Shown here: piece after piece, positions 1 through 12,049 of the stretch
How positions within the stretch are numbered: position 1 is the first letter of the stretch
Layout: each line of letters opens with the position of its first letter
Origin: Dendrocalamus latiflorus
Lineage: Eukaryota > Streptophyta > Magnoliopsida > Poales > Poaceae
Assembly (NCBI GenBank): GCA_017311315.1
Contig: CM029660.1
Coordinates: forward strand, 9,617,129-9,681,128
DNA: 64,000 nt
Reading direction: 5' to 3'
Made by a program: the position numbers and the translations under genes
Notes under the pieces: generated by a model
The model's database searches: none
What the model saw: the letters and a program-made list of their open reading frames with translations, nothing else
Told to the model about the DNA's origin: nothing

Positions 1-594
1 AGTACTAATTAATTGTAACTAGTACTAATTAAATATGCTTAACACTAATTAAGAACGTTAACACAAGCATACACAGTGTCGTCGGTTTGATGCCACGCAG
101 GGGGTGCCTGGTAGGTCACCTATCGAGCTCTCCTAGCTCGGTATATTCATGAAAGGACTAGATTTGTAAAAATGGACGTTCAGAAGCCAAATTTGAAAAA
201 AAAAAATAGCTACAGTGATAGTTGTGTGAACAATTTACGCCTTGCTCGTCTGAGTTTGACCCAGAGATAGATCACAACGTGTCTCACCGGAATATTTAGG
301 AACTAAGTGTTAGCTTAGTAATCCCGAGAAAGGAGAGTACACACACGGTTAGTGTGTTCAGTGATTAAAGCGTGTGCCCGAGCTCCGTGATGTGTAGGGC
401 TCCATTCTAGTTTGATTTGTGCTAGTGAATACATCTACATGTGTGTGAGTTGGGGCGTACGTGTAAAGTGTGTGCGGTCTGCCATTGTACTTAAAAAAAC
501 TATGTACATGGTGCTGTGGTTATATCTAATCCACAGTGTTAGTGCCTGTACCGATAATTAATTGATCAGAAGGAAGAATTATACTTTAACTCAC
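1..594. other. No gene recognised
   Basis: AT-rich DNA opening with repeats of the ACTAATTAA type. No open frame of protein-like composition, RNA gene or transposon end was recognised. Confidence 0.5.
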
Positions 595-715
595 ATGTGT
601 GTACCTAATGTATATACCTTTCATGATATAGCACAAATAGAGGTTACCATCCTGATGTGTGTACCTAATGTATATACCTTTCATGATCTAGCACAAATAG
701 AGGGTTACCATCCTG
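595..715. repeat. 60-bp tandem duplication
   Basis: Two adjacent copies of a unit of about 60 bp, 595-654 and 655-715. Both start ATGTGTGTACCTAATGTATA and run to the CCATCCTG segment. They differ by one substitution (GATATAGC versus GATCTAGC) and one extra G. The near identity suggests a recent slippage or unequal-exchange event. Confidence 0.9.
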
Positions 716-2941
716 AAATGAAACAACAATGGGATTAGGATTACCCAAGAGAGAAAGTAACCTGAAATTAGGCACAAGGTATCAAGAAATAGATGATGAA
801 GCTGCAGCTAAGGCGGCCCATTCAATCTTGCTTGGGATTCTGGCTTCTGGCTTTCAGAAGTCAGAAATCGGAATGAACACATCGGCTTCTTAATTTTGGT
901 TTTTTTCTTTTTTTTTCTTTGTATTGACCATGCAAATATAATGGTGTTTTTATTTTTGTTTATTTTTTAACTGAATAACTCAGAAAAAAATTAACAGTCG
1001 TTACAGTGTAATTTTAGCCAAAAGCCAATAGCTGGAAGCCGCCTGCCAAAGGCGGATGCTTGAAACACAAGCCTTATGGTCATGGAGAGTCATGGGACCA
1101 CATAGCAGAAGTGTTTTTTTTTGCATGATGTGGATATGATGTGTTTAACAGGTAATGACAACACGGGATGAATGATGTCTTTCCAAATTTTTCTCTAAAT
1201 ACTAGAAATCTTTCATTTCAGAATTAGAGAGCTAAGAAGATCAGATTTCATAATCCACAAATTTCATAATCAACAATGAAGCAGCAACCCAAAACGCCAA
1301 AGATGCACAAACAATGACAATGGTTTATCACAAACAATCCTGATCTTCTCACATGGCCCCTTAATGTCCTACATAAAAAATAGAAGCCATATCCCTAAGG
1401 CAATGACAGATTGGCAGACACTGACTTGATAGTGAGAAATAGGAATATACATGCAATTGTGTGTGGGGTAAGGAAATTAAGCAGGGAAAAAAATGTTTGG
1501 AGGATCAAGAAAATTTTATTTCAGGGTTGCCTTCAGCAATAAGAATCCTCTGAAACGCAGAGTGTGTAGGCCGATCAATCGAAAATGAACGCTGAAAATT
1601 GAAATTCACATTCTTGCGTAGACACTATCTTAATAGTTCACTTTCAATCAGCTGACCTTGTGCAAGGAGAGAGCTGAACGGCGACGACGATCTGCTTCAA
1701 TTCCGCATTTGATTGAGATTTAACGTAATGCTGTTCTTTCTGTCGAGGTCTCCATCAAACTGTTAATTCCGTTGGGCAGGTGATTGCATAGGATTGTGAG
1801 AGAGATACCAATTTCTTTGGATTGACAACTCAAGTGACAGAACTCATGCTGTTTGACATATGTTAGGCAGCTGAAAGTCCAAGTTTCTTGCTTGATGATG
1901 AAGCCTACTGACTGGGGCTCTGAAAATAAGCATCAATTCGTGCCTATATCATCAGCCTGCTTGAGACCATCATCCATCACGGCTTCACCTACATATCATC
2001 AGATTTTTTTTAGAATAATCAAAATGACTTTGATAGTGCCAAACATTAAGATAAGGTTTCTTTGAACATTAAGGACGCAAATCGCAGTTGACAAAATAAC
2101 TGGGCCAAGCCTACGTATAGCGAAATCACATAGCAGTGATATAAATTACATGCACAGGAACCTATTCAGTTGTTTAGTGGCATTAATAGAGTAAGAACGC
2201 CGATAGTGCACCTAACAATAGCACTCTACTAGCTCCCAATGTTGTTCCTTTTGTTTATTTGTTAGGGAGCATCTTGATATCTCTCTACCAAATACTAACT
2301 AACCTTGATGACCATGGTCGAGTCTTGACATAAATTTGCGATTCAATCATACCACCCTTTTGACCATGCATCTTTGTGACCGTCATCCATAGTCGGCCAC
2401 TGATCTAGATAACTGGGAAGTTACTTACAAACTTTTGACCACATACTACATCAGAACATAACTCTTTGAAAAATTATACGAATGACTGTACAAGTTTACC
2501 TATCTGAGTAGCTTGTAAAGTTGCAGGCCATTAATCAACACCAAAGAGAAAATAAAAGGAACAGGAGGATATATTCCCTTCTTTTTCACTTTTTCATCTC
2601 TACCAACTGCATGTTGCAAGGTGCCTGGATGCAATGTCCATAGGACAATCGAGTAGACTATAGAAAGGCAGAAGGGTCCAATAAATATCAACTTCAAGTT
2701 GCAAAGAAAATTAACGACCAGTAATAGACTAATAGTAACAAACGAATAAAAACAACGGGGAAGAAAAGAAAAAAAAACAGATTCCCCAGAATAAAAATCT
2801 GATGTTTGTCTGTTCCTATATTTTTCTCACTGAAAGATGCCAAAATACTCAGAAAGTGACGGTGAAAGTAACCAGGATGCAGCTATGAAATGTCACCATC
2901 CAATTTTTGATGAATATATTGTTCTATGCTTTCCACATATG
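716..2941. other. No gene recognised
   Basis: AT-rich intergenic sequence with homopolymer tracts (for example poly-T near 900-920). Only short open frames of non-protein-like composition occur on either strand. It may contain untranslated or non-coding transcribed sequence, but nothing in it supports a call. Confidence 0.4.
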
Positions 2942-2946
2942 AAACC

Positions 2947-3341
2947 TGTTGGATCGTAAGGGCCTTCTCATCTCAAAAGCTAGCCAATGAGATGAGAGAC
3001 TTCTCCACTTTTAAGTTAGGTCTCTTACCCTTCTACAACCAATGTAGGACTATTCCAACAAACATTGGTGTCTCTCAACCCTTCACTGCCTCTTCACCGT
3101 ACACCGACAGTCCCTCAGGGTCCCTTCACCGTACACCGAGGGTCCCTCAGGGTCACAGTCCATCAAGCGTTCACACACTAATGTCTATTGGGCTAGAGAT
3201 GTTAGAACCGGACTCTGATACCACTTGTTGGATCGTAAGGACCTTCTCACCTCAAAAGCTAGCCAATGAAATAAGGGACTCCTTCCATTTTTTAAGTTAG
3301 TTCATTTACCCTTCCACAATCAATGTGGAACTATTTCAACA
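2947..3341 (-). mobile_element. TRIM (miniature LTR retrotransposon), minus orientation, with AAACC target duplication
   Basis: A 395-bp element with two LTRs of about 115 bp (2947-3060 and 3226-3341), each starting TGTTGGATCG and ending in a CAACA-type end. The 5-bp target duplication AAACC lies at 2942-2946 and 3342-3346. Just inside the right LTR, CTCTGATACCA (3213-3223) is the complement of a tRNA-Met primer binding site (TGGTATCAGAG), so the element reads on the minus strand. The interior of about 165 bp has no coding capacity, as is usual for TRIMs, which are moved by proteins from other elements. The interior contains a short internal repeat of the CCGTACACCG/CCCTCAGGGTC type. LTRs, PBS and TSD together make this a strong call. 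Confidence 0.9.
3213..3223 (-). other. TRIM primer binding site (initiator tRNA-Met type)
   Basis: On the minus strand this reads TGGTATCAGAG, placed directly after the 5' LTR (3341 down to 3226). It fixes the element's orientation. Confidence 0.85.
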
Positions 3342-3346
3342 AAACC

Positions 3347-6300
3347 TACAACAAATCAAACGCCTTATAACCGCGGTCACCCAATCCAAATCTATTCTGT
3401 TTATCATCTCCGGATCTAGGGCCTGGAGGAGTTCAGGATCAGAACGAATTCTTCATGACCCCTATATATCATGTAAAATGCAGGAGCCAAAATAAGAGAT
3501 GCAAGGTGCAGACCTTATCACAATGAACTCACCTTGTTACTAACACATTTAATAAAAAAAACTATAGCAGTATGGACCGAGAGAATCCATCGCGACATAT
3601 TTCTCACAGTTTGAAAGCAAAAGAAGGCATGTTCAACTAACATCTAACCAGCGTAAGGCTTTGGACAATTGAGCTACCACATACTGTTTATGGTTACTGG
3701 TTACTGCATTTAGTGAGGTGAAATCGGCTTGCCATTACCCACTTGTAGATCCCATCTGTAATCTCCTCGGTCATCTGAACCCTCCAACAGAGATAGAAGC
3801 AGATATGGTGGATAGGCATATAGCGTCCCATCAAAAAGTCCAAAGCATTTGACCTGCCAAAGTATTACTTGCAAGCTATATGCTTATCCATCCCCAGAAA
3901 CCACTGAACCAACCGTCTCTTCCTTCCTTGCATTCCATTACCCTCTCGTACACCTTTTGCTTAACTTCCTCTGACAAGGAAAAAGGATGTCCTTTCTAGG
4001 TTCCAAGAGTTGTCATAGTAGCACTAACGTTGCACCATACCAACTCAATGCAACAGCAGAAACCTTGCATCATATGCAGCAAACCAAGTACCATATACTC
4101 AATACAATACTGATAATAGATGAAATTTTTAATCAGTAGATTATAGAACTACTTTAGACTGCTCTGACAACAGATTTCAACACCTAAGACCTCTTGTCTC
4201 ATTCCACAGGTTCCATGCCACAGGAATTCAACAACTGCAACCATTCTTTAATGCAGCAGCACATGCCCAAACACAATGGATAGGGGTAGGCAAAGAATAT
4301 ACACATATGAAAGTGTTGGCCCGTTGGCCTTGGATAAGACATATGCTTCATGCAACTGTATCCGGCTAGCTATGTAGCAGCCTGCTTCACGCAATTTCCT
4401 TCTCCAAAGTTGAAATCTTCAGTTACTTCCTCACAGCTCCATCCTACTGGGAATTCTTATCATTCTTTGTGCTTATCCGTCGAGCAGCCATTGCACAGTC
4501 ACAGAAATCCTATCAGCACGACTGTAACAAGGTGACAATAAGCAAAGTTTGCTCACATAAATTTGACCAGGAAATCTAAACCACCACTCTGAACCAATTC
4601 CAGGCTTCCAGCACCCCAACTTCCGGACCTGCATTCTAAGCCACATTTTGGACACCAATCATTCTTCCGTGAAACAAAAACCAGAATCTTACCAATATGA
4701 CGCCAAGAATGCAGGGGGTGGATAGGCCGATGGTTTAACGAACAAAGCTCCCATCCACACGCTCTAATACAGACATCAAAACAAGTCAAGTTTCGACTTC
4801 AAACACTGATCCCTGGATTTAGCTGGTGCACCAGTCCTTCGTACCAGTTGCATACAAACGGTTCGGCATCTGAACACAGAGAGAGTGCCACCTATCTGTT
4901 CCTCGTTAGTTCGCATGCTTCTTTCCTGATCTGTTCTTACTTCTTCCTGCATTGTGTCGGCGATGCCACGGTGCATCGGTGGCCTACTTCATGAGATCTG
5001 TCCTTCGACACACCGTCAACTGCGCCATCAGCAGGAAATAAACCAATTCTGCTCCGATGAGGACAATGTATTAACGTGATACTGCAACAGTGTAGCCACG
5101 GCATTCCACTTAGAAGACAGCTCACATGAGATTAGCTTTGTCTGTGCGTAAGGCCCATCTAAGCGTGCAATATTGTTCTTGCTGAGCAATGGAGCATCTA
5201 ACAAAGAAGGCATCTGACATAGAGATATTTGCTGGGTGGATAAAAGTGCAGATCTCAAGGACCACAAGTTGAAGGAATAGCAATGGCGGCAAACGTACCT
5301 TTCTTGTGCTGTAATCATGAACTACTGCGTGAAAAATATGCAAATGCAAACAAGCATTGTAGAGATTAATGGCATCAAAGCTGTCCTTAACCCGCAATAC
5401 CCTGAATAGAGCAATCTTAATGGATTTGGTAAATGGAATTTTTCTTTATGTTTATTTACTCTTATCCAGTTATTCTTTTAGGCACATTGGATGCTGAAAT
5501 ATATTTAGAAAAAGAAAATCATCTTGATGGATGAGATTGACACTTCAGCTACTACATTACAAGCCTACCATAATGGTACCGGTGGTCCATGTCAAAGTTG
5601 TCACAACAAACAGTAGGGCCAGTGACTGGGGCTAGTATCAGGTCAATGATAACAAATCCAATTCATTACCTGAGGACCCATGAACGGGGATAAGAGAGGA
5701 CTGTACAGAAGCATGCTTTTCGTTCTTGAACTCTCAACACTTTTCTTTGATCAAATAGCGCGATACATTGATATAGAAGACAGAATTTGTCACCTTTGCA
5801 CTTAAGGGCATTTTTCTTCTCCTTATCCCATTCTTGGAGAAGATGTAACCGTACACTCAGCTTTGATTAGTGAGAAGGACATAAAAAGGGTATTGCAATC
5901 TTATCCTGGAAAATGTTGTGCAATCTTATCTGTCAAGAGGACTGCTCAGTGTTCAACACAAACTTCGACATTGTTGCAAGGATGTGAGGGTGAGAATGGC
6001 TGCAGATATTTGATGACTTACATGAAAGGGAAAAGCGGCTCTATGATATCCGATAACGGCGTAATTTCAGAACTACTACCAACCCCAGACTTGACCACGG
6101 CTATCCGACACCGTGAAACATGGAAAGTGTTGGAAAATGACAATATAATCAGTCAACCCTAGATTTTAGGTTGAAAGGAACAAAATTATAGGAAAATATT
6201 ATAATTTAATTTTGGAGTGTGATGTCTCTCTTAATGTCAAATTTGCGTTTGATCAAACTCGATCTTCTCACCGAGTCTCTCATTCTCCTATACAACACAT

Positions 6301-6400
6301 TGATCTCATCACTCGGTTCACCCCTCTATCCCTGAGGACATGTACAATTAGATGCGCAACGAGCAACAACATATTTCGAGATCAGTCATCTGTGAGAAGG
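3347..6400. other. No gene recognised
   Basis: Intergenic DNA. Several open frames of 60-100 codons lie on both strands around 4350-5400 and 5863-6418. Their composition is not protein-like, they overlap each other, and none shows a known domain. I cannot exclude exons of a degraded or non-coding gene between 4300 and 6200. Confidence 0.35.
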
Positions 6401-7794
6401 TCCAAGATTTTGTTGTGATTAACCATTATTTTGGAGGAATGAAAATTAAAATTTACAAACTTGCAGCTTTTTCTGGACAACTTACAAAGGCGGCGATCTG
6501 ATCGGCCAGCTTGTGTTGCTTTGGTCGAAATGGATGATTTTATAAAACTTTAGTCATAGGATAATTTGATTTGACCTAAGTCTGTGTATATGTGTGATAT
6601 GATGCATGTTTCAGCTAATGTGAGTTAAGTTGTGAGGAACTTGTACTCAGAAATGATTTTAGATGGTGCTTGGAGTCAATCATGGTCAACAATGTGGATT
6701 AGGGCTACGCTCATGGAGGAGCCGAGACAAGGATGCAAGGTGAGATGGTTGAGTTCAAGTATGGCTCAAGGAAGGCGGAAGATATTGAAAAGAAGTTCAA
6801 GCGACGAGTTACACCATGGGCTTGGTCGGTCTAAATGAGGCGTGATCCAGTAAAACCAAAATAGGAGAGACTTATTGACATGTGGCAAACCAATAATGCA
6901 TCTACACGTGGCAAGTATAACGTTGCCTACAGGGAAAGATGAAAACCAGGTCAAGAAAGGATATTTTGTTAAGTTGACCAAAATATCAGAAACTATCTTA
7001 GATCAAAATCGTAACGTTTGAGCGGTGTTTGAAAAGATAGTTTAGGTCAAGGAGGAGCTAAGATGATCAAGTGGATTAAAGGCTAAGGACTTAGCGGATT
7101 CGAGCTTATATGCTTTGAAAAACGTGCATAAATGTAGTGTGTAAGTAAAACCTATGTTGCATGAGATTAACAGTTTTCTTTATTTATGTTAGGTGGATAA
7201 TATCTATTATTGTTAGATGAAATTGGTTGCCATGTCTATTTAATGGGTTAGGATGGAGACTTACAAGTTAATCATCCTAGCTTTACTCATTTAAGTCAAG
7301 TGTTCTAGAGTTAGGATTTGAGAAGTGTAAGTGTTGTGGTGTACTCTCTTATCCTTCATATAGAGTAGTTGTAAAATCTTTATTCTCAAATAGCAATATA
7401 TTAAGTTTGTTTATCTTTCATAGATCCCTCTTGTTTTGGTTGATTTGCTTCTGTTTTTATTGGTTTTGATCTTGCCTCTCCCTTCTCTTGATCTTGCTGG
7501 ATGCCAAAAATGAGTAAGTCATAGAGACATACCTTGAAAATCAATCTCCATTCATATAGACATCAGGTTTGATAAGTTTATAAAGTTGCCCAGTTTTTGC
7601 TTGATTTGGTATCTTCGAGTGATTTCTTGACCTAGTTATTTTTGCCTTGACTACTTGAATGTTTTAGCTTGCTGTGATATGTGGGAATACATCTCGACTT
7701 ATCTTGGTCATCATTCATCCACGAGCAAGTCATATTCACCGTTTTTAATTTTTGTCCGATTTTAGTCCAACCTTCCTTCAAATGAAAAAAGGCT
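6401..7794. other. Unclassified, possibly repetitive sequence
   Basis: No gene. The stretch around 7300-7560, which ends in long pyrimidine-rich text, resembles the LTR or leader of a retroelement in style. I found no matching end, primer site or target duplication, so no element is called. Confidence 0.25.
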
Positions 7795-7799
7795 GAAAT

Positions 7800-9064
7800 T
7801 GTTAGACCATGTGGTGGTCGTGCATTTTATTGATGATGAATAATTGATATTTGGTTTTATTAGAATTTGCTTTCATGAAAATTCTGGTCGATGTGCTTCT
7901 GTGCTTAGGTTTTTAGGATGGCAAAACGACCATGTGTGGCCTCGATCATGGACTATAGTCCGATCGGCCTTGTGATGGCTGGTCCGATCGGCCATATAAT
8001 AGATGGTCCGATCGGTAGGTCCTAACGACAAACTTCGATCATGGCAGACTTCAACTACGGCAGCCTTCGACCACTGCAGGTTTCGACCATATCAACCTTC
8101 GACAACGGCAGACTTCGACCACGTTCAACTTTAACCACGTCTAGCTTCGACCACTTCTGGCTTCGACCATGACAGAACGACGTAGATTTCGACCTCGAAC
8201 AGTGAACCAGTCATAAGTGATAGTGAATCAGTTTTAGCTACAATGAACCGGTCGAAGGTCGTAAGGTCATCAGGCTACAGTAATCGATCATTCGTCAAAG
8301 CTATAGTATTTTTTTATGGTCGTAGCTATAGTACCTGGTCAATACTCGATAGTCGTAGATTTTACTGGTCGATACTCGATAGTCATAGACTTTACTGGTC
8401 GATACTTGATAGTCATGGACTTTAATGGTCGATACTCGATACTCGTAGACTTTGCGGTCTGCTGTCATTGTCTTAGACTTTTCGATCAGTTGTCGTAGAC
8501 CTCGCGATCGGTAGTCAAAGGCTTTTGTGATCGGTTGCCGTAGGCTTCACGGTCGATACTTGTAGACTTCATGGTCGGTATGAGTACTTTAATTCTTGCT
8601 ATCTTCGAGTACTTCGAGTACTCGTGTTGGATCAGTGGTTGACTGATCTGGTTGTAGCGGTTATCGGTGATACTCGGTACTCGGTGATTGATGATGTAGT
8701 GATTGGTTGGAGATCGGTAGTCATAAACTTAGCGATCTGATGTTTTAGTCATAGTGATCCGTACTCGGTAATCGGTACTTGATGGTTCTGTGGTCGGTAG
8801 CGATGCTTGTTATTCCCGAGTGTTTTGAGCGGAGCGATAGTAATTCCCGAGTACGACTATGTGCAAAGGTGATCGAGAGGTTCTGCTTCTGAATCGACAT
8901 TTTCTAGTACATTCAATCTGGTTGAAGATTGAAGCTACGTGATCTGGCGAGCAGCTGAGCATCGAGTAGTCAATCGAGCTATCGAAACCTTCATCGACTA
9001 CTTGAAGATTTCAAAAGGCAGAGGCAATCATTCACCCCCTCTGATTGCGGTATTCGATCTTACA
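7800..9064 (+). mobile_element. Solo LTR (copia-type ends) with GAAAT target duplication
   Basis: A 1265-bp unit starting TGTTAGACC and ending CGATCTTACA, flanked by the perfect 5-bp duplication GAAAT (7795-7799 and 9065-9069). The last 40 bp (CACCCCCTCTGATTGCGG and following) have the style of the other copia LTR ends in this window. No gag, pol, primer site or second LTR lies beside it, so it is a solo LTR left by LTR-LTR recombination. The interior is unusually repetitive: GGTCCGATCGG palindromes near 7960-8020, a CTTCGACCACG series near 8040-8180, and a 30-bp tandem array. Confidence 0.88.
8336..8455. repeat. 30-bp tandem repeat, four copies, inside the solo LTR
   Basis: Four consecutive units start at 8336, 8366, 8396 and 8426. 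Each is a variant of TGGTCGATACTCGATAGTCA plus TAGACTTTAC. The period is a multiple of three, so open frames across it look like a repetitive peptide, but that is an artefact of the array. Confidence 0.92.
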
Positions 9065-9880
9065 GAAATTTTGGCAATGTTTTTTTATTGTTGATTGGAA
9101 TAGATTTATAACATCCTAAATAAGATGTATACCAAATTTTAAGTGATTTGGAGATTTGATTTGAAAGTTTGCTCAATTTGTGGGTTGTTGCAACAGAGCT
9201 TTCCGAACCAAAAGATCTCAATTCTCTTAAGTTCTTTTAAGATACTTGGTTAAGATAGATTCTTAAAGTCTTGATCTAGTATTGGTTCAAGTTTTAAGTC
9301 TTTTGGATCTACGGATCAAAAGTTAAATGGATTTTTAGATTTGAAATAGTGTTGTTTTTACTATTTACTGAGCTAATTTTTGGAATTTTGGGTTCTTGAT
9401 CTTCATAGCTTCTCACAGCTATTAGAGTGTAGAATTGACGAATAGTTACAAGAAAATTTGAAGGCACCATTTACCATTCCTAATCCAATGATTAGTTTAG
9501 AAACAAACAATGTGATCAAAGTTACTGAGAAATGTGTGTTTGGATGGTTATAGCATCTTTTCTAAATATAAGGTTGCTGCAAATTACCATCTCAAACTGC
9601 TACATCCAAGTCTTGCCTCCATAATGGCACTAGTTAAAACTACAAATATACAGTGTGGCATGACTCACTTGTGAAGTATTGGCTGTCTTTCCTCATCACC
9701 TTAAACTTTTAGTGAATTGGTTTGTGTATTCCGCTCAATATAGTATCAAAGTCAAGAAGTCTTAAATTCAAAATCCGGCTGACACAATTTTACAAGATAA
9801 ATTATGAATTGTTCGCCTTACCTTAACAGTTTAAGCTTTTAGGATGAATTGATTGGTGCATGTCACAATATTTACTATAC
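9065..9880. other. No gene recognised
   Basis: AT-rich sequence between the solo LTR and the next LTR-like remnant. No coding or structural signal was recognised apart from the downstream GAAAT target duplication at its left edge. Confidence 0.4.
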
Positions 9881-10430
9881 TGTAGGACCAGATAAGCAAC
9901 AGAGGGGGTCAATGGTACCTTAAAATTTTCCCAAGTATTCACTAATGCTATACTCCGATAGTTACAAAGCTAGGAAGATTAGGATAGAAATTCTACTTTA
10001 AAACCAGACCTGATCAGAAATCAACGTGATCAAAATTCGACTCTAATAGTCGATGACTAAAGAGCGGTCGAAAACCAACATAGTCGAAAACTAATGTGGT
10101 AGAAAACCAGCGTGATCAAAATTCGACTCGAATAGTCAGTGACCAGAGAGTGGTCGAAAACTAACATGGTCGAAGCCAATATAGTCGAAGGCCAATGTGG
10201 TCAAAATTTGACTCGAGTGGTCAACGACCAGAGAGTGGTCAAAAACTAATGCGGTCGAAAATCAACATGGTCGAAACTAATATGGTCAAAGGCCAATGAG
10301 TGGTCTTAAACCGATGTGGTCAAATCAGGTTGAAATATGATCAGTGAGATCGATGACCAGTGAGTGGTTGAAAATACAACGTGTTCAAAAAGAAGCAATG
10401 TGGTCATGCTTGTAGCATAATGTAGGTGCA
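9881..10430 (-). mobile_element. Partial copia-type LTR remnant, minus orientation
   Basis: Starts TGTAGGACCAGATAAGCAAC and continues AGAGGGGGTCAATGG. The complement reads as a copia LTR 3' end (GACCCCCTCTG ... CCTACA) like those of the other elements here. It is followed by a long degenerate series of GTGGTCGAAAACCAACG-type units (about 10010-10400), echoing the TTCGACCAC repeats of the solo LTR at 7800. I found neither the other end nor a target duplication, so the right limit is approximate and the element is probably truncated. Confidence 0.5.
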
Positions 10431-11166
10431 CCACTAGCTTGTCACACGTCACCAAGTCTCTCCCGGCCCAGTTACATTGAACCACGGCTCACTTGGCCCG
10501 TGCAAGCTACAAAGCGCCTTCTCGTCATTCGAACCCGTTTTCAATATTTCTCGTCTTTTTCGTGCCATGCTTGAGCTCACCGTCTCACCCGACATCCTCG
10601 ACCATTCTGGGCCTCAACTCCTCCATGAGCTTAACTCCGATCCTCGCCGTTAACCACGGTTGACTCCAATCAACCCTGCATATCCAAAGAAAAAGAAATC
10701 GTTTCTAGACACAAATTCTTCAGAAACCAACATTAGTCAAGATATGCATCATGCAACCTTAATCTATTGACTAAGGTCATCTCAATTCAATCTATGACTC
10801 AATTCATAAAACCCTTGTTTTCTGGCAAAATCGGAAGTACCGTGCCTAACGCGCCGGTACTTCCACAATGCGGAACTACCGCCTCCCAAAATGGTATTTC
10901 CGCACGTTGAAAACCTCACTTGGGACTCTCTGAAAAAACATACCGCAACTCAACCCGGTACTTCCGCCAAGTGAAACTGCCGCACTTATACCTGCGGTAT
11001 TTTCGATTTTCCTAACAGTTCCAGAAGACAGCCCAAATCAAATGTAATCTTTGCAAAATTATTTCACCACTCCACAAAATTTGCAATGATTCATCACAAC
11101 AGTATCCTGGACCTTCTCACATCATCCTTCATGTCGGCTAAAGCATGCAAGTTATGAATAGGATAA
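10431..11166. other. Unclassified; carries the copia CGGTACTTCCGC-type motif
   Basis: No gene. Between about 10840 and 11010 there are several GCGGTACTTCCGC/GCGGAACTACCGC-like motifs, the same ones that crowd the LTRs of the copia element at 11688. This may be a remnant of a related LTR. The left copy of the MITE target duplication ATAGGATAA lies at 11158-11166. Confidence 0.35.
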
Positions 11167-11411
11167 GAGAGTGACTATTGCACAGGCGACTGTTTTTTCT
11201 CTTTATCTTCAGTCACTTTTTTACACTGCAATTTTTTTAGATAATGGAACTAAGTTCCAGCCTCTACCATCCGAGGATGGTACACAACTGAGAGTTAAGT
11301 ACAAACCAAAGCCATAAGGCTCTCACTCTTACATCCAAGAACGAGGAAATAAAAGCAACAAGGTTCAGCCCAACCAGGACGAACAACTACTAAAATGAAA
11401 AAGAAGTAGTA

Positions 11412-11687
11412 CTAGGCTTCAATTCGATTCCAAAAGCTCCACCCAAACTTTTTGAAGACCGCCATAATCAATGTCTCCAAGTTTCTGCATCCGCGATTGA
11501 ACGCCGGTCTCTCCTCTTCCTTATGCATTAGAGACCACTGTCGGATCCAGTACGTCGCCCTGAAGATTACCTGAAGATGTGTAGGAGACTTAGCCTTGTT
11601 AAAAACCATGTCATTTCTATTCAACCATAAAGCCCAACATAGCGCGGCCGCGCCTAATAAAGTTTGGTTTCTAAGCTGAAGACACAA
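11412..11687 (-). pseudogene. LINE ORF2 C-terminal end (3' part)
   Basis: Minus-strand reading of about 90 codons rich in W, R and N (motifs WALWLNRNDMVF and YWIRQW), typical of the region after the zinc-binding domain of plant LINE reverse transcriptases. It ends at the stop near 11412. Dropping the copia insertion and one copy of its CACAA duplication, the frame is continuous with the segment at 23017-23196, so the LINE ORF was uninterrupted here when copia inserted. Confidence 0.75.
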
Positions 11688-12049
11688 TGAAAGCATCTAG
11701 GCCCCTAAAAATGATTTTGGTAATTAATGAAATCATATGAATATGGGACTAACGTGTTTTATGAGCATGTGAAGGGTTAGTCCACATATGAGTGATAAGA
11801 TGCAAGCCAAAGAACTCTTATGAAGATCCAAATTTTGGCTCAAGGCAAAGGTATGCTTAGTGCAGGATCTATTCTATTCTTACCGGTCTTGGAGAATGGT
11901 GGAAAACCAGATTATAGGATAGATGATCGTACCATCAAGGGGGATCTTGGCTAGTAACTTGAAATCATACTTCTAGTTCCATTTGGATGATCTTTTGAAT
12001 CTTGCATTCATAAAAATTCAATTTAAAAGTTAAGTTTGTGCTCTGTCTG

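Noticed and set aside
4350..5400. Overlapping 60-96-codon frames on both strands as a multi-exon host gene
   Set aside because: No domain, no GC-rich coding bias as in the two real genes, and no consistent splice series.
8243..8498. Repetitive peptides (WSILDS units)
   Set aside because: The 30-bp tandem array has a period divisible by three, so any open frame looks like a repeat protein.
7800..9064. CRISPR-like pattern of short repeats
   Set aside because: Repeats are adjacent without unique spacers and lie within an LTR of a plant genome.
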